DNA from: an uncultured Clostridia bacterium
GTDB lineage: Bacteria; Bacillota; Clostridia; Christensenellales; CAG-314
Length of the DNA stretch: 64,000 bases
Assembly: GCA_944336125.1 (NCBI GenBank)
Contig: CALVLA010000003.1
Coordinates: forward strand, 87,432 to 151,431
Direction: 5' to 3'
The position numbers and the translations under genes were made by a program. The notes beneath the pieces are model-generated. The model saw only the letters and a list, made by a program, of their open reading frames with translations. It made no database searches and was not told where the DNA came from. The stretch's first letter is position 1, and every line of letters begins with the position of its first letter. This document shows positions 53,615-63,975 of this stretch, in pieces.

Positions 53615-54154
53615 TTATTCTGCGTCAGCGGATTCCTTAGCTTTTTTGGTCCTTTTTTTAGGGGCTTCCGCAGGAGCCTCAACTTCTTCCTTAGCTTTTG
53701 CAGAAGCCTTTTTAGCTGCTTTTTTTGCTGCTTTCGGATCCTTTTTTGCAAGTTTTTCGGCTTCTCTTTTAGCTTTGTCTTCTTTCCAAGCTGCGATTGC
53801 CGCTGCTTTTTCTTCCGCTTTACGCTGAGCCGCTGCTTTTTGTTCAGCCTGCTTCAAAGTTTTTGCGTCTGCTTTTACGACGATAATGCCGGATTTAAGC
53901 TGGTGCAAAGCTTTTGCGATTTGCGCTTTTTTGTGGTTTGCGCTGTTTTTGTGAATAACTTTTTTGCTTGCTGCGTTGTCGATTTTGCTTGCTGCTTCAC
54001 TCATAAGTTTTTCGGCAAGTTCGACATCGTTTGCGGCGATTGCAGCGTTGAATTTTTTGATGGCTGTGTGCATCTGGGACGCAACCATTTTGTTCTGCAA
54101 TTTTTTAGCCGAAGAAACGCTTACTCTTTTTTCCGCTGATTTGATATTTGGCAT
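53615..54154 (-). CDS. rpsT: 30S ribosomal protein S20 with a long C-terminal Lys/Ala-rich tail
   Basis: 179 residues, about twice the usual 85-90. Residues 1-87 are ordinary S20: MPNIKSAEKRVSVS, the long helices, and VIHKNSANHKKAQIAKALHQL at the normal end. Residues 88-179 are an added tail rich in Lys, Ala and Glu with a charged coil-like stretch (AAAQRKAEEKAAA) and repeats such as KAAKKAAKKA, ending in Pro/Glu/Lys. S20 binds 16S rRNA in the body of the small subunit. The frame is uninterrupted and the terminator follows shortly, so the tail is a real part of the gene. GGGAG lies ten bases before the ATG. Confidence 0.93.
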   Translation of the reverse strand: MPNIKSAEKRVSVSSAKKLQNKMVASQMHTAIKKFNAAIAANDVELAEKLMSEAASKIDNAASKKVIHKNSANHKKAQIAKALHQLKSGIIVVKADAKTLKQAEQKAAAQRKAEEKAAAIAAWKEDKAKREAEKLAKKDPKAAKKAAKKASAKAKEEVEAPAEAPKKRTKKAKESADAE

Positions 54155-54199
54155 TTTTAAAAAACTCCCTTAAAACGATACTTGTCATTTAACCAGAAC

Positions 54200-54228
54200 A
54201 TTTTAGCATAAACTTATTTTTTTAGCAA
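54200..54228 (-). promoter_or_regulatory. Promoter of rpsT
   Basis: Minus strand TTGCTA (54228-54223), a 17-base spacer and TAAAAT (54205-54200) with an extended TG. No promoter for the divergent murI could be identified in 54229-54290. Confidence 0.75.
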
Positions 54229-54296
54229 CAGTTTGCAAATCATTTTTTGACCCCTTTCGACATAAATTGAAGCAATCACTTATTTGGGGAGGGGTT

Positions 54297-55043
54297 ATGA
54301 AGGGGTGTATTGCGGTTTTTGACAGCGGAGTGGGCGGTTTGTCGGTTCTTAAGCCTTTGACGCAACTTTTGCCTTTTGAGGATTTTGTTTACTTTGCCGA
54401 CAATTTGCATGTGCCTTACGGCGACAAGCCTGTTGAGGAAGTCAAAAATTACCTGTTCAGGTCGATAGAAAAAATTTTGGCGTGTCAGCCCAAAGCGGTT
54501 GTCATAGCCTGCAACACGGCGACTTCGCTTTTTATAGACGAGCTCAGAAAAACTTATCCCGATGCTTTGTTCTTCGGCGTTCAGCCCGCAGTAAAACCTG
54601 CGGCAAAATTCGGCAACTGTCTTACTTTGGTTACCGCCGCTACAAGCAAAAACAAAAACTTTTTGGCTCTTTGCGACAAGTACGCAAACGGCTACGCTTT
54701 TGTATATCCGCTTCCCGACGCGGCAAGGCTCATTGAAAACAACGTTTCGGACGAGGAACTTGAAAAATACATAAAAGACGCTTTGGAAGGGGTGATTTTG
54801 AGCAATTTTTCCACCGCTGTGCTTGGCTGCACTCATTACTCGCTCAGAAAAAAGGTTTTTGAAAAAGCTCTCGGAAACCTCCCCGTAATGGACGGAAACG
54901 TGTCGCTTGCCAAATATGTCAAAAAAAGGCTGACCGAGCTCAAACTGACCAACAACGCAAAACTTAAAGGCAGCGTTTCCTTCGTGCTTTCAAACCCCGA
55001 AACCAAGGAATTTTTGAAATATATTTCCCTTTTTAATTTTTAA
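54297..55043 (+). CDS. murI: Glutamate racemase
   Basis: 248 residues. N-terminal AVFDSGVGGLSVLK, catalytic Cys in IACNTATS and second catalytic Cys in LGCTHYSL. It makes D-glutamate for peptidoglycan. GGGGAGGGG immediately precedes the ATG at 54297; an in-frame start 10 codons upstream is less likely because that site would lie inside the gene. It is transcribed away from rpsT. Confidence 0.95.
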   Translation: MKGCIAVFDSGVGGLSVLKPLTQLLPFEDFVYFADNLHVPYGDKPVEEVKNYLFRSIEKILACQPKAVVIACNTATSLFIDELRKTYPDALFFGVQPAVKPAAKFGNCLTLVTAATSKNKNFLALCDKYANGYAFVYPLPDAARLIENNVSDEELEKYIKDALEGVILSNFSTAVLGCTHYSLRKKVFEKALGNLPVMDGNVSLAKYVKKRLTELKLTNNAKLKGSVSFVLSNPETKEFLKYISLFNF

Positions 55044-55050
55044 AATGCTA

Positions 55051-55079
55051 TTGAAATGAACCTTCGTTTGTGTTATATT
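55051..55079 (+). promoter_or_regulatory. Promoter of the EF-G-like gene
   Basis: TTGAAA (55051-55056), a 17-base spacer and TATATT (55074-55079) with an extended TG, directly after murI. Confidence 0.8.
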
Positions 55080-55125
55080 CTTTGTGTTAGGCATTGCTTA
55101 AACTTTAACAACCACGAGGTGTAAT

Positions 55126-57210
55126 ATGGCAGAAATTTTGGCTAAAAACATTCGCAATTTCGCTCTCATCGGTCATGGCGGCGAAGGTAAAACTACTCTG
55201 GCTGAAGCAATTCTCTTTAACGCTAAGGCTATCGACAGACAGGGTCGTACCGAAGACGGAAATACCGTCATGGACTTTGATTCCGAAGAAATCGCCAAAA
55301 AAATTTCAATCAGTTTGTCTGTAGCAAACTGCTTTTACGAGTGTGAGTTCGGCTCCGCTAAATTTAACGTCATAGATACGCCGGGATTTTTCGACTTCGA
55401 AGGCGAAATGAGGCTGGCTTTGAGCGCAGCCGACGGCGCCGTTGTCGTTTCGGGTCTCGGAGGAAACGTCTCCGTAGGTACCGAAAAAGCATTGGATTAC
55501 TGCATTCAAAACAACATTCCGGCGTTGCTTTTCCTTAACGGAACAGATAAGGAAAATGCCGACTACATCGGCACTATGCACGCCCTTAAAGAAAAATACA
55601 CAACTAAAATCGCCCCTATGCAAATTCCTATCATGCAAAACGAAAAAATGATAGGTTACGTAAACGTCCTCAACGGAAAGGCGTTTATGTTCGGCGACAC
55701 AAAAACTCAGGTTCCTATTCCTGACGACCTTAAAGAAGAATACGAAGAACTTAAACTCAAACTCATAGAATCCGCGGCAGAAAGCGACGAAGAAATGATG
55801 GAAAAATACTTCGCGGGTGAAAGTTTCACCACCGAAGAAATCATTTACGGCGTCAAAAAGGGCGTTTTGCAGGGCAGCTGTATTCCTGTAATCGCCGGTT
55901 CCGCAGTATGCAACAAAGGCGTGTACAACCTTATGAACGAAATCGTAAGTTTGCTCCCGAGCCCTGCCGACTGCAAACCTGCCGAGGGCGTTGACAAAAA
56001 CGGCAACCCTGTGGAAATACCTTGCAACGAAAGCGACCCTGTTTGCGTAAAAATCTTTAAAACAATCGCTGACCCGTTTGTAGGCAGACTTTCGATGTTT
56101 AAAGTTTTGTCGGGTGTTTTGAAGGTAGGTACCACACTTAAAAACACTACTAAGGACACCGACGAAAAAATCAGCACGCTTTATTTCGTAAAAGGCAAAA
56201 AGCAGGACGCTACCGATTGCGCAATGGCCGGCGAAATAGGCGCTATCGCAAAACTTCAAAATACCGTTACCGGCGACACTTTGTGCGATCCTTCGAGGCA
56301 GGTAATAATCAAACAGGTCGAACTGCCTAAGCCTGTACTCACCATGGCTGTTTACGCGGCTAAAAAAGGCGAGGAAGACAAGGTGTTCAGCGGACTTTAC
56401 CGCTTGCAGGATGAGGACAATTCCTTTACCGTTACCAAAAACGCAGAAACAAGCGAAATGCTTTTGAACGGTATCGGCGAAACTCAGCTTGACCTCCTGT
56501 GCAAAAAACTCAAAAACAAATTCGGCGTCGAAGCCGTACTTAAAGAACCTAAAATCGCTTACCGCGAAACAATCAAAAAAGCAGTTGACGCGGAAGGTAA
56601 ACACAAAAAACAATCGGGCGGCGCAGGACAATACGGACACTGCAAAATTAAGTTCAGCCCTTACCCTGAAGGAGACTTCCTGTTTGTTGACAGCGTCGTA
56701 GGCGGCGCGGTGCCAAGGCAGTTTATCCCTGCGGTTGAAAAGGGACTTATCGAAGCTTTGCCTCACGGTGTGCTTGCAGGTTATCCTACCGTCAACATCA
56801 GGGCGGAACTTTACGACGGAAGCTACCACGACGTAGACTCCAAGGAAATTGCTTTTAAAATTGCGGCTTCTCTCGCTTTCAAAGACGGCTGCTCAAAAGC
56901 AAATCCTACAATTCTCGAACCTATTTACGCTTTGCAGATTACCGTGCCTGATTCCTTCATGGGGGATATTCTCGGCGACATGAACAAACGCCGCGGCAGA
57001 ATTCTCGGCGTCGAAGCTCTCGGCGGCAAGCAGATTATCTCTGCCGAAGTGCCTCTCAGCGAAATCATGAAATACGCTACCGACCTCAGAAGCATGACTC
57101 AGGGAAGGGGAAGCTACGAGCTGTCCTTCGTCAGATACGAGGAAGTTCCGCCTCAGCAAATTCCTAAAATCGTCGAAGACGCTAAAAAGTGGAACGAAAG
57201 CAAAGAATAA
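55126..57210 (+). CDS. EF-G-like translational GTPase paralogue
   Basis: 694 residues with the five-domain EF-G layout: GTPase domain, domain II (about 300-390), and domains III-V including the domain IV stretch KKQSGGAGQYGHCKI and a C-terminal GRILGVE segment. The P-loop is GHGGEGKTT (16-24). The switch II motif is DTPGF (84-88) where canonical EF-G has DTPGH, and the guanine-specificity motif reads NGTD (138-141) instead of NKxD. It resembles the second EF-G family found in several Clostridia and other bacteria, whose role is not settled. No rpsL, rpsG or tuf genes are near, unlike a housekeeping fusA locus. Confidence 0.9.
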   Translation: MAEILAKNIRNFALIGHGGEGKTTLAEAILFNAKAIDRQGRTEDGNTVMDFDSEEIAKKISISLSVANCFYECEFGSAKFNVIDTPGFFDFEGEMRLALSAADGAVVVSGLGGNVSVGTEKALDYCIQNNIPALLFLNGTDKENADYIGTMHALKEKYTTKIAPMQIPIMQNEKMIGYVNVLNGKAFMFGDTKTQVPIPDDLKEEYEELKLKLIESAAESDEEMMEKYFAGESFTTEEIIYGVKKGVLQGSCIPVIAGSAVCNKGVYNLMNEIVSLLPSPADCKPAEGVDKNGNPVEIPCNESDPVCVKIFKTIADPFVGRLSMFKVLSGVLKVGTTLKNTTKDTDEKISTLYFVKGKKQDATDCAMAGEIGAIAKLQNTVTGDTLCDPSRQVIIKQVELPKPVLTMAVYAAKKGEEDKVFSGLYRLQDEDNSFTVTKNAETSEMLLNGIGETQLDLLCKKLKNKFGVEAVLKEPKIAYRETIKKAVDAEGKHKKQSGGAGQYGHCKIKFSPYPEGDFLFVDSVVGGAVPRQFIPAVEKGLIEALPHGVLAGYPTVNIRAELYDGSYHDVDSKEIAFKIAASLAFKDGCSKANPTILEPIYALQITVPDSFMGDILGDMNKRRGRILGVEALGGKQIISAEVPLSEIMKYATDLRSMTQGRGSYELSFVRYEEVPPQQIPKIVEDAKKWNESKE

Positions 57211-57217
57211 CATTTTT

Positions 57218-57248
57218 TTCCGCATCCGAAAGGGTGCGGAATTTTTTT
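57218..57248 (+). terminator. Terminator after the EF-G-like gene
   Basis: Stem TTCCGCATCC/GGGTGCGGAA (57218-57227, 57232-57241; one T-G pair), loop GAAA, then a T run. Confidence 0.93.
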
Positions 57249-57274
57249 GTTGACGTAGCAATTTGATTTAGTTG

Positions 57275-57303
57275 TTGACGAATTTTTAGTTTTTGGGTAT
57301 AAT
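57275..57303 (+). promoter_or_regulatory. Promoter of the thioesterase gene
   Basis: TTGACG (57275-57280), a 17-base spacer and perfect TATAAT (57298-57303). Confidence 0.92.
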
Positions 57304-57322
57304 TTTAAAGTTAAGAGGAACT

Positions 57323-57721
57323 ATGGAAAATTTGGAGTTGGCAAGAGAATTTTTTAAAGGCGACCGTTTTCAGCAAAGGGCGGGAGTTGAAATCGAAGAG
57401 GTTTCGAACTCTCACAGCGTTTGCGTCATTCGCCTTACTCCCGACCATTTCAACGCCGACGGCGTTGTTCAGGGCGGAGTAATTTATACCCTCGCCGATT
57501 CCGCTTTCGCTATCGCCGCAAACACAAAAGATTTTTTGTCGCTCACCCTTTCGGCTTCCATTCAGTACATTTCAAAAGCAAAAGGGGAGCTTATCCGCGC
57601 GAAAGCAAACCTTGTTTCAAAATCGAAAAGGGTAAGCTTTTTTAAAGTGGATATTTTCGACGAAAACGATGCGTTAATCGCAACCGCAAACATGACCGGT
57701 TATATCAAACCACGCGTTTGA
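57323..57721 (+). CDS. Hotdog-fold acyl-CoA thioesterase (PaaI-like)
   Basis: 132 residues. The hotdog signature VVQGGVIYTLADSAFAIAAN carries the glycine-rich turn and catalytic Asp of the PaaI group, and SASIQYISKAKGELIRAKA forms the following strands. These proteins hydrolyse acyl- or aryl-CoA thioesters; the natural substrate is unknown. AGAGG precedes the ATG at 57323. No strong terminator lies before the ATP synthase promoter, only a weak GC-rich stretch, so some read-through is possible. Confidence 0.85.
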   Translation: MENLELAREFFKGDRFQQRAGVEIEEVSNSHSVCVIRLTPDHFNADGVVQGGVIYTLADSAFAIAANTKDFLSLTLSASIQYISKAKGELIRAKANLVSKSKRVSFFKVDIFDENDALIATANMTGYIKPRV

Positions 57722-57743
57722 GCTCCGGCGTTTTTTGCTTTTG

Positions 57744-57772
57744 TTGCAAACGAAACTTTTTCATAGTAAAAT
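57744..57772 (+). promoter_or_regulatory. Promoter of the ATP synthase operon
   Basis: TTGCAA (57744-57749), a 17-base spacer and TAAAAT (57767-57772). The leader is only about 14 bases with GAGG before the ATG. Confidence 0.75.
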
Positions 57773-57792
57773 TGTCTAAATGAGGTTTGATT

Positions 57793-58647
57793 ATGCAAGA
57801 AAATGTGATGTCAAATTCCGTTAATTTGAACGAACAGCAATCTGCGCAAAAAACCAAGGTTAAAAAACCTATGTCGAAAAACAAAAAGCAATGCCTTATC
57901 GCTATTGCTATTTTGTCCGTACTTTCCATTATTCTTTGGTACGTTCAGACTTTCGTCATAGGCGTGGACGAATCCCTCGGTGAAGTAGTAGGTTCCGAAG
58001 TCTTCCCTGAAACGGTAATGACTTTGACTATCGGAAGCTTTACCTGGGAAATCTCAAACGCCGTTGTAAGCGTTTGGATTACGGTGGGTATCCTTATCCT
58101 TTTCGCCGTCATCTTCAGATACGTCATTTTTCCGAAGTTTAAAACCGTTCCTAGCGGCTTTCAGTCTTTTATGGAATGGATTGTATGTTCTTTCGACAAC
58201 ATGGCAAAAGAAAACGTGCACGGACTTTCGCCTTTTATGGGACCTGTCGCTTTCGCTACAGCCGCTTTCATCTGCATCGGCACGCTTACCGAAACGCTGG
58301 GTATCAGACCGCCTAACACCGACATCAACGTGTGTCTCGCTTTGGCGCTCATTACCTTTGTCCTCATTCACGTGATCGGCGTGATCAAAAAGGGCCTCGG
58401 CAAACGTCTCAAACGTTACGTTACCGTTATTCCGCTCTTGACGGATATCGCGGTTCCCGTTTCGATGACTTTCCGTATGTACGGCAGTATTCTGAGCGGC
58501 TTTTTGATGATGGCTCTCATCTTCAATGCGCTGTCCGCCGTTATTCCTGCCTTTTGTTACATGCTGTTTACGCTGTTCCACGCGCTCATTCAATCGTACG
58601 TCTTCGCAGTCCTGACGCTCTCGTTCGTCAGCGAAGCGATAGAATAA
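57793..58647 (+). CDS. atpB: F-type ATP synthase subunit a
   Basis: 284 residues, membrane protein with about six hydrophobic helices after a basic N-terminal tail of about 32 residues. The essential Arg of the half-channel is R228 in MTFRMYGSILSG, and the helix GPVAFATAAFICIGTLTETLG is typical. It forms the ion pathway to the c ring. The ATG at 57793 is seven bases after GAGG. It is the first gene; no atpI is present ahead of it. Confidence 0.95.
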   Translation: MQENVMSNSVNLNEQQSAQKTKVKKPMSKNKKQCLIAIAILSVLSIILWYVQTFVIGVDESLGEVVGSEVFPETVMTLTIGSFTWEISNAVVSVWITVGILILFAVIFRYVIFPKFKTVPSGFQSFMEWIVCSFDNMAKENVHGLSPFMGPVAFATAAFICIGTLTETLGIRPPNTDINVCLALALITFVLIHVIGVIKKGLGKRLKRYVTVIPLLTDIAVPVSMTFRMYGSILSGFLMMALIFNALSAVIPAFCYMLFTLFHALIQSYVFAVLTLSFVSEAIE

Positions 58648-58658
58648 TATTTTACTGA

Positions 58659-58940
<282 letters not shown>

Positions 58941-58982
58941 TTTTCGAACACGCAATTTTGTTTTATTTTATGAGGTTTAAAA

Positions 58983-59501
58983 ATGGGTAATTTGAGTTTT
59001 ATGCTCTCAATGGCCGGCCTTGAATTGAAAATCATCGACGTTTTGCAGCATATCGTTCTTCTGCTTATTTTGATTTTTGTTTTGAAAATGCTTGTTTACA
59101 ATCCGGTAATCAAGTTTGTCAACAAACGCAAAGAAAGCGTCGAAGCTATGGTTAAGGAAAACGAAAAGCTCAGCGCCGAAGTTAAGGAAATTAAAGCAAA
59201 CGCCGACAAAATCGTCGACGAGGCTATGAAAAAAGCTGAATTTATCAATTTTGAGGCAACCAAAGAAGCTACCGCAAAAAGTAAGGAAATTTTGGCGGAA
59301 GCTAAAAAAAGTTCCGATGCGCTTCTCGAGCGTTCGCAAAAAGAAATCGCAAACCAAAAAGCCAAACTTGTTGCGGAAGTTAAAGAGGAAGTCGGCGCTC
59401 TCGCCGTTGAAATCGCTTCCAAAATTCTCGAAAGGGAAGTTTCCGCTGCCGACAACCAAAAGGTTATCGACGAGTGTCTGAAAGGTTGGGATAAAAACTG
59501 A
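58983..59501 (+). CDS. atpF: F-type ATP synthase subunit b
   Basis: 172 residues. One N-terminal membrane helix (about 18-40, ending LVYNPVIKFVNKRKE) and a long charged helix form the peripheral stalk. The C-terminus EVGALAVEIASKILERE is the normal end that binds subunit delta. The length is ordinary, so it is not a b-delta fusion. Its stop overlaps the atpH start (TGATG). Confidence 0.95.
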   Translation: MGNLSFMLSMAGLELKIIDVLQHIVLLLILIFVLKMLVYNPVIKFVNKRKESVEAMVKENEKLSAEVKEIKANADKIVDEAMKKAEFINFEATKEATAKSKEILAEAKKSSDALLERSQKEIANQKAKLVAEVKEEVGALAVEIASKILEREVSAADNQKVIDECLKGWDKN

Positions 59502-59716
59502 TGAAAACTATTCGTGTTTTGTCAAGCGAACAACTTTCGCAGGACCAAATCAAAAATATTGAAAATTTGTTTACTAAAAAATTCGGCTGTGACGTTGAAT
59601 TTGTCTATGAAATCGACAAGTCGCTTATCGGCGGCATTAAAGTCGAGGCAGGCTCCGTCGTTTACGACGGCTCGGTCGCCGGCAAACTTCAACAAATCAG
59701 ACAGTCTTTGAAATAA
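59501..59716 (+). CDS. atpH: F-type ATP synthase subunit delta, C-terminal domain only
   Basis: 71 residues against about 175-180 in the usual subunit. The sequence matches the C-terminal part of delta/OSCP, from a helix start equivalent to LTDEEKESL in Bacillus (here [15 protein letters not shown]) to [15 protein letters not shown] and [16 protein letters not shown]. The N-terminal six-helix domain, which grips the alpha-subunit N-termini at the top of F1, is absent. There is no room for it: the ATG overlaps the atpF stop by one base and no frame upstream continues the homology. The C-terminal part is the region that binds subunit b. It looks like a genuine short gene, not a frameshift. Confidence 0.9.
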   Translation: MKTIRVLSSEQLSQDQIKNIENLFTKKFGCDVEFVYEIDKSLIGGIKVEAGSVVYDGSVAGKLQQIRQSLK

Positions 59717-59723
59717 GGTTGTT

Positions 59724-61253
59724 ATGACTAATTTAAATTTGAAAGACATTACCGCCGGGCTTATTCAACAGGTTGACGACCTTAACCTTAAAAACGAAGT
59801 CGCCGACGTCGGCAAAATCATCTATGCCGGCGACGGTATCATAAAAGTTACCGGCCTCAGCAAAGTCAAATACTTCGAAGTCCTTTCCGTCGAAAACGGT
59901 TCTACCGCATTTGCTCTCAACCTCGAAGAAAACGAGGTTGGCGCCGTTGTTTTGGACGACGACGGAAACATATCGCAGGGCATGACGGTAAAAACCACCG
60001 GCAGACTTATGTCGGTTCCGGTAGGTAAAAACCTTCTCGGCCGCATAGTCAATCCGCTTGGTCAGCCGCTTGACGGAAAAGGAGCAATCAAAGCCGACAA
60101 CTGGCGTGAAATCGAAGTTCCGTCCGCTTCCATCATGGACAGAAAACCCGTTTGCGAACCTTTGCAGACAGGTCTGCTCTGTGTTGACAGCATGATTCCT
60201 ATCGGACGCGGTCAAAGGGAACTTATCATAGGCGACAGACAAACGGGTAAAACCGCAATCGCAATCGACACAATCATCAACCAAAAAGGAAAGGACGTCA
60301 TTTGCGTTTACGTCGCTATCGGTCAGAAATCGAGTACCGTCAACGACATTGCTCACAAGCTTGAAAACTTCGGGGCTCTTGACTATACCATCATAGTCAG
60401 CGCTACCGCAAGGGACTCGGCTCCTTTGCAGTACATCGCTCCTTACGCAGGCTGCGCAATGGCGGAAGAATTTATGTACGCGGGAAAACACGTGCTTATC
60501 GTTTACGACGATTTGTCAAAGCACGCCGTTTCGTACAGAACTTTGTCGCTGCTTCTCAAGCGTCCTGCGGGTCGTGAAGCTTACCCGGGCGATATCTTCT
60601 ATCTCCATTCGCGTCTTCTCGAAAGGTCGGTCAAACTTTCCGACGCTTTGGGCGGCGGCTCCATCACCGCTCTTCCTATAGTAGAAACTCAGGCGGGGGA
60701 CATCTCGGCGTACATTCCTACCAACGTAATTTCCATTACCGACGGTCAGATTTACCTCGAAACCGAACTCTTTAACTCGGGCGTTCGTCCGGCTGTCAAC
60801 GTCGGTCTTTCCGTTTCCCGTGTCGGCAGCTCGGCTCAGATCAAAGCAATGAAATCGGTCACCGGCAGCTTGCGTCTGCAACTCGCTCAGTACCGCGAAC
60901 TTGCAGTGTTTACGCAGTTCGGCTCCGACCTCGACTCAGTCACAAAAGCGGTCCTCACTCAGGGCGAAAAACTTACCGAACTTCTCAAACAGCCTCAGTA
61001 CATGCCTATGGACGTGGCTAAACAGGTCGTAAGACTTTTCGTTGTGTCTTTGCCGCCGCTTCTTCTCATCGACAAAAACCATATCCACAAATTCTTCGAC
61101 GAATTTGAGGTTTACGTCGAAAACAACAAGCCTGACCTTTTCGACTCCATAAGGGAAAGCAAAATCCTTTCGGACGAAAACAAACAGTGGCTTGAAACTC
61201 ACGCGGAACAATTTACCGCTTCATTTTTGGAAAATCATCACTTAAATGGCTAA
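59724..61253 (+). CDS. atpA: F-type ATP synthase subunit alpha
   Basis: 509 residues. P-loop [22 protein letters not shown] and the arginine finger in [11 protein letters not shown] are present. The N-terminal helix region ([15 protein letters not shown]), which in other enzymes contacts the delta N-terminal domain, is retained. It carries the non-catalytic nucleotide sites. The gene overlaps atpG by eight bases. Confidence 0.97.
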   Translation: MTNLNLKDITAGLIQQVDDLNLKNEVADVGKIIYAGDGIIKVTGLSKVKYFEVLSVENGSTAFALNLEENEVGAVVLDDDGNISQGMTVKTTGRLMSVPVGKNLLGRIVNPLGQPLDGKGAIKADNWREIEVPSASIMDRKPVCEPLQTGLLCVDSMIPIGRGQRELIIGDRQTGKTAIAIDTIINQKGKDVICVYVAIGQKSSTVNDIAHKLENFGALDYTIIVSATARDSAPLQYIAPYAGCAMAEEFMYAGKHVLIVYDDLSKHAVSYRTLSLLLKRPAGREAYPGDIFYLHSRLLERSVKLSDALGGGSITALPIVETQAGDISAYIPTNVISITDGQIYLETELFNSGVRPAVNVGLSVSRVGSSAQIKAMKSVTGSLRLQLAQYRELAVFTQFGSDLDSVTKAVLTQGEKLTELLKQPQYMPMDVAKQVVRLFVVSLPPLLLIDKNHIHKFFDEFEVYVENNKPDLFDSIRESKILSDENKQWLETHAEQFTASFLENHHLNG

Positions 61254-62106
61254 TATTACCGATATTAAAGCAAGGATTAAATCTATCAACGATACGCGTC
61301 AGATTACCAAGGCGATGGAACTTATCTCCGTCTCCAAGGTTAAGCGCGCTCAGGAAAATTACGATAAAAACCTGTTTTATTTCAAAAGCCTTATCAAAGC
61401 CATAAGCGACTTGCTGGAAAATACCGACTGCGTCGACTGCGGCGAACGCTTCTTCAAAAGGGGAACGGGCGGCGCAACCGCTTACATTGTTATTTCAAGC
61501 GACAAGGGACTTGCCGGCGGCTACAACCACAACGTACTCAACTACGCTATGGACCTTATTTCCAAAGACGACAACAAAAAAGTCGTTACTTTCGGAAAAA
61601 CCGCCGCGGAGTTTTTCAAAAGAAACAACGTTTCGATTGAAAAGGAATTCCTCTCCATAGGCAACCCTACCCTTAAAGACGCAAGAAGCATCGCTTACGA
61701 CATTTATCACGCTTTTGACAACGGTGAAATAGACGAAGCTGTCATTGTATTTACCGATATAGACGACAAGGGCGTTCAAAAGCCTGTCGCTTTCGAAATT
61801 CTGCCTCTCGAACGCAGTCAGTTTGACTCCGCCGAAAAGTACGGCTCAAAAATGATTTATGACCCGTCGGCAGACGTCGTTCTCGACAGCCTTATTCCGC
61901 AATACCTCGTCGGTCTCGTTTTCGCTGTGCTGCTCCATGCTACCGTCAGCGAACACAAGGCTCGTATGGTCGCTATGGAAAGCGCGACCAGAAACGCCGA
62001 CGAAATGCTTGACAAGCTTCATCTCGAATACAACCGCGCCAGACAAGAAAGTATCACCAACGAATTGTTGGAAATTGTTTCCGGCTCCGCTTCCGTCGGA
62101 AAATAA
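61246..62106 (+). CDS. atpG: F-type ATP synthase subunit gamma
   Basis: 286 residues. N-terminal rotor helix [33 protein letters not shown] and C-terminal [28 protein letters not shown] helix are typical; [13 protein letters not shown] is the central family motif. A CxxC pair (C62, C65 in DCVDCGERF) lies in the N-terminal segment, away from the redox cysteines of chloroplast gamma. It forms the central shaft. It begins inside the atpA end. Confidence 0.96.
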   Translation: MANITDIKARIKSINDTRQITKAMELISVSKVKRAQENYDKNLFYFKSLIKAISDLLENTDCVDCGERFFKRGTGGATAYIVISSDKGLAGGYNHNVLNYAMDLISKDDNKKVVTFGKTAAEFFKRNNVSIEKEFLSIGNPTLKDARSIAYDIYHAFDNGEIDEAVIVFTDIDDKGVQKPVAFEILPLERSQFDSAEKYGSKMIYDPSADVVLDSLIPQYLVGLVFAVLLHATVSEHKARMVAMESATRNADEMLDKLHLEYNRARQESITNELLEIVSGSASVGK

Positions 62107-63513
<1,407 letters not shown>

Positions 63514-63519
63514 TTTATT

Positions 63520-63948
63520 ATGGCTTCTACTTTTTATATCGAAATCATCACCCCTGAAAGAACTTTTTTCTGCGGTGAGGTGGAATCGCTTATCGTCAAC
63601 ACGGTAGGGGGCGAAATGGGTGTCCTCAAAGGCAACATCCCGCTCGTCACCGCCCTCGTGTCAGGCGAAATTAAGCTTAAAGTCAAGGACAAATGGTATT
63701 ATGCCGCAAACAGCGACGGCTTTTTGGAAGTAACTCCTTCAAAAACCGTCATCTTTTGCCAAACAGTCTTCTGGCCTGACGAAATGAAGGACGCCGACCT
63801 TAAAGAAAAGGAAAGGCATCATCGCGAAGCTCTCGCAAACGCCAGAGACGAAAAAACCTACTATCTCGCAAAAGTTTCGCTTATGCGCACCATGGCAAAA
63901 CTCAACGTCAAGTATCAGCACGAAAACGACGTTTTCCTGGACAAATGA
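63520..63948 (+). CDS. atpC: F-type ATP synthase subunit epsilon
   Basis: 142 residues. The N-terminal beta sandwich has YIEIITPERTFFCGEVESL, GGEMGVLKGNIPLVTAL and the SDGFLEVT strand. The C-terminal two helices (about 88-135) are complete; these can brake ATP hydrolysis in other bacteria. It starts six bases after atpD with no clear ribosome-binding site, so translation is probably coupled. A terminator follows the stop. Confidence 0.94.
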   Translation: MASTFYIEIITPERTFFCGEVESLIVNTVGGEMGVLKGNIPLVTALVSGEIKLKVKDKWYYAANSDGFLEVTPSKTVIFCQTVFWPDEMKDADLKEKERHHREALANARDEKTYYLAKVSLMRTMAKLNVKYQHENDVFLDK

Positions 63949-63950
63949 CA

Positions 63951-63975
63951 AAACCGCTTCGGCGGTTTTTGTTTA
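63951..63975 (+). terminator. Terminator of the ATP synthase operon
   Basis: Stem AAAACCGC/GCGGTTTT (63951-63958, 63963-63970) with a stable TTCG tetraloop and a short T tract. The last 25 bases of the window hold nothing recognisable. Confidence 0.92.

Noticed and set aside
58983..59716. Frameshift splitting a normal delta subunit or a b-delta fusion
   Set aside because: atpF has an ordinary full-length C-terminus, and no frame between atpF and atpH contains N-terminal delta sequence.
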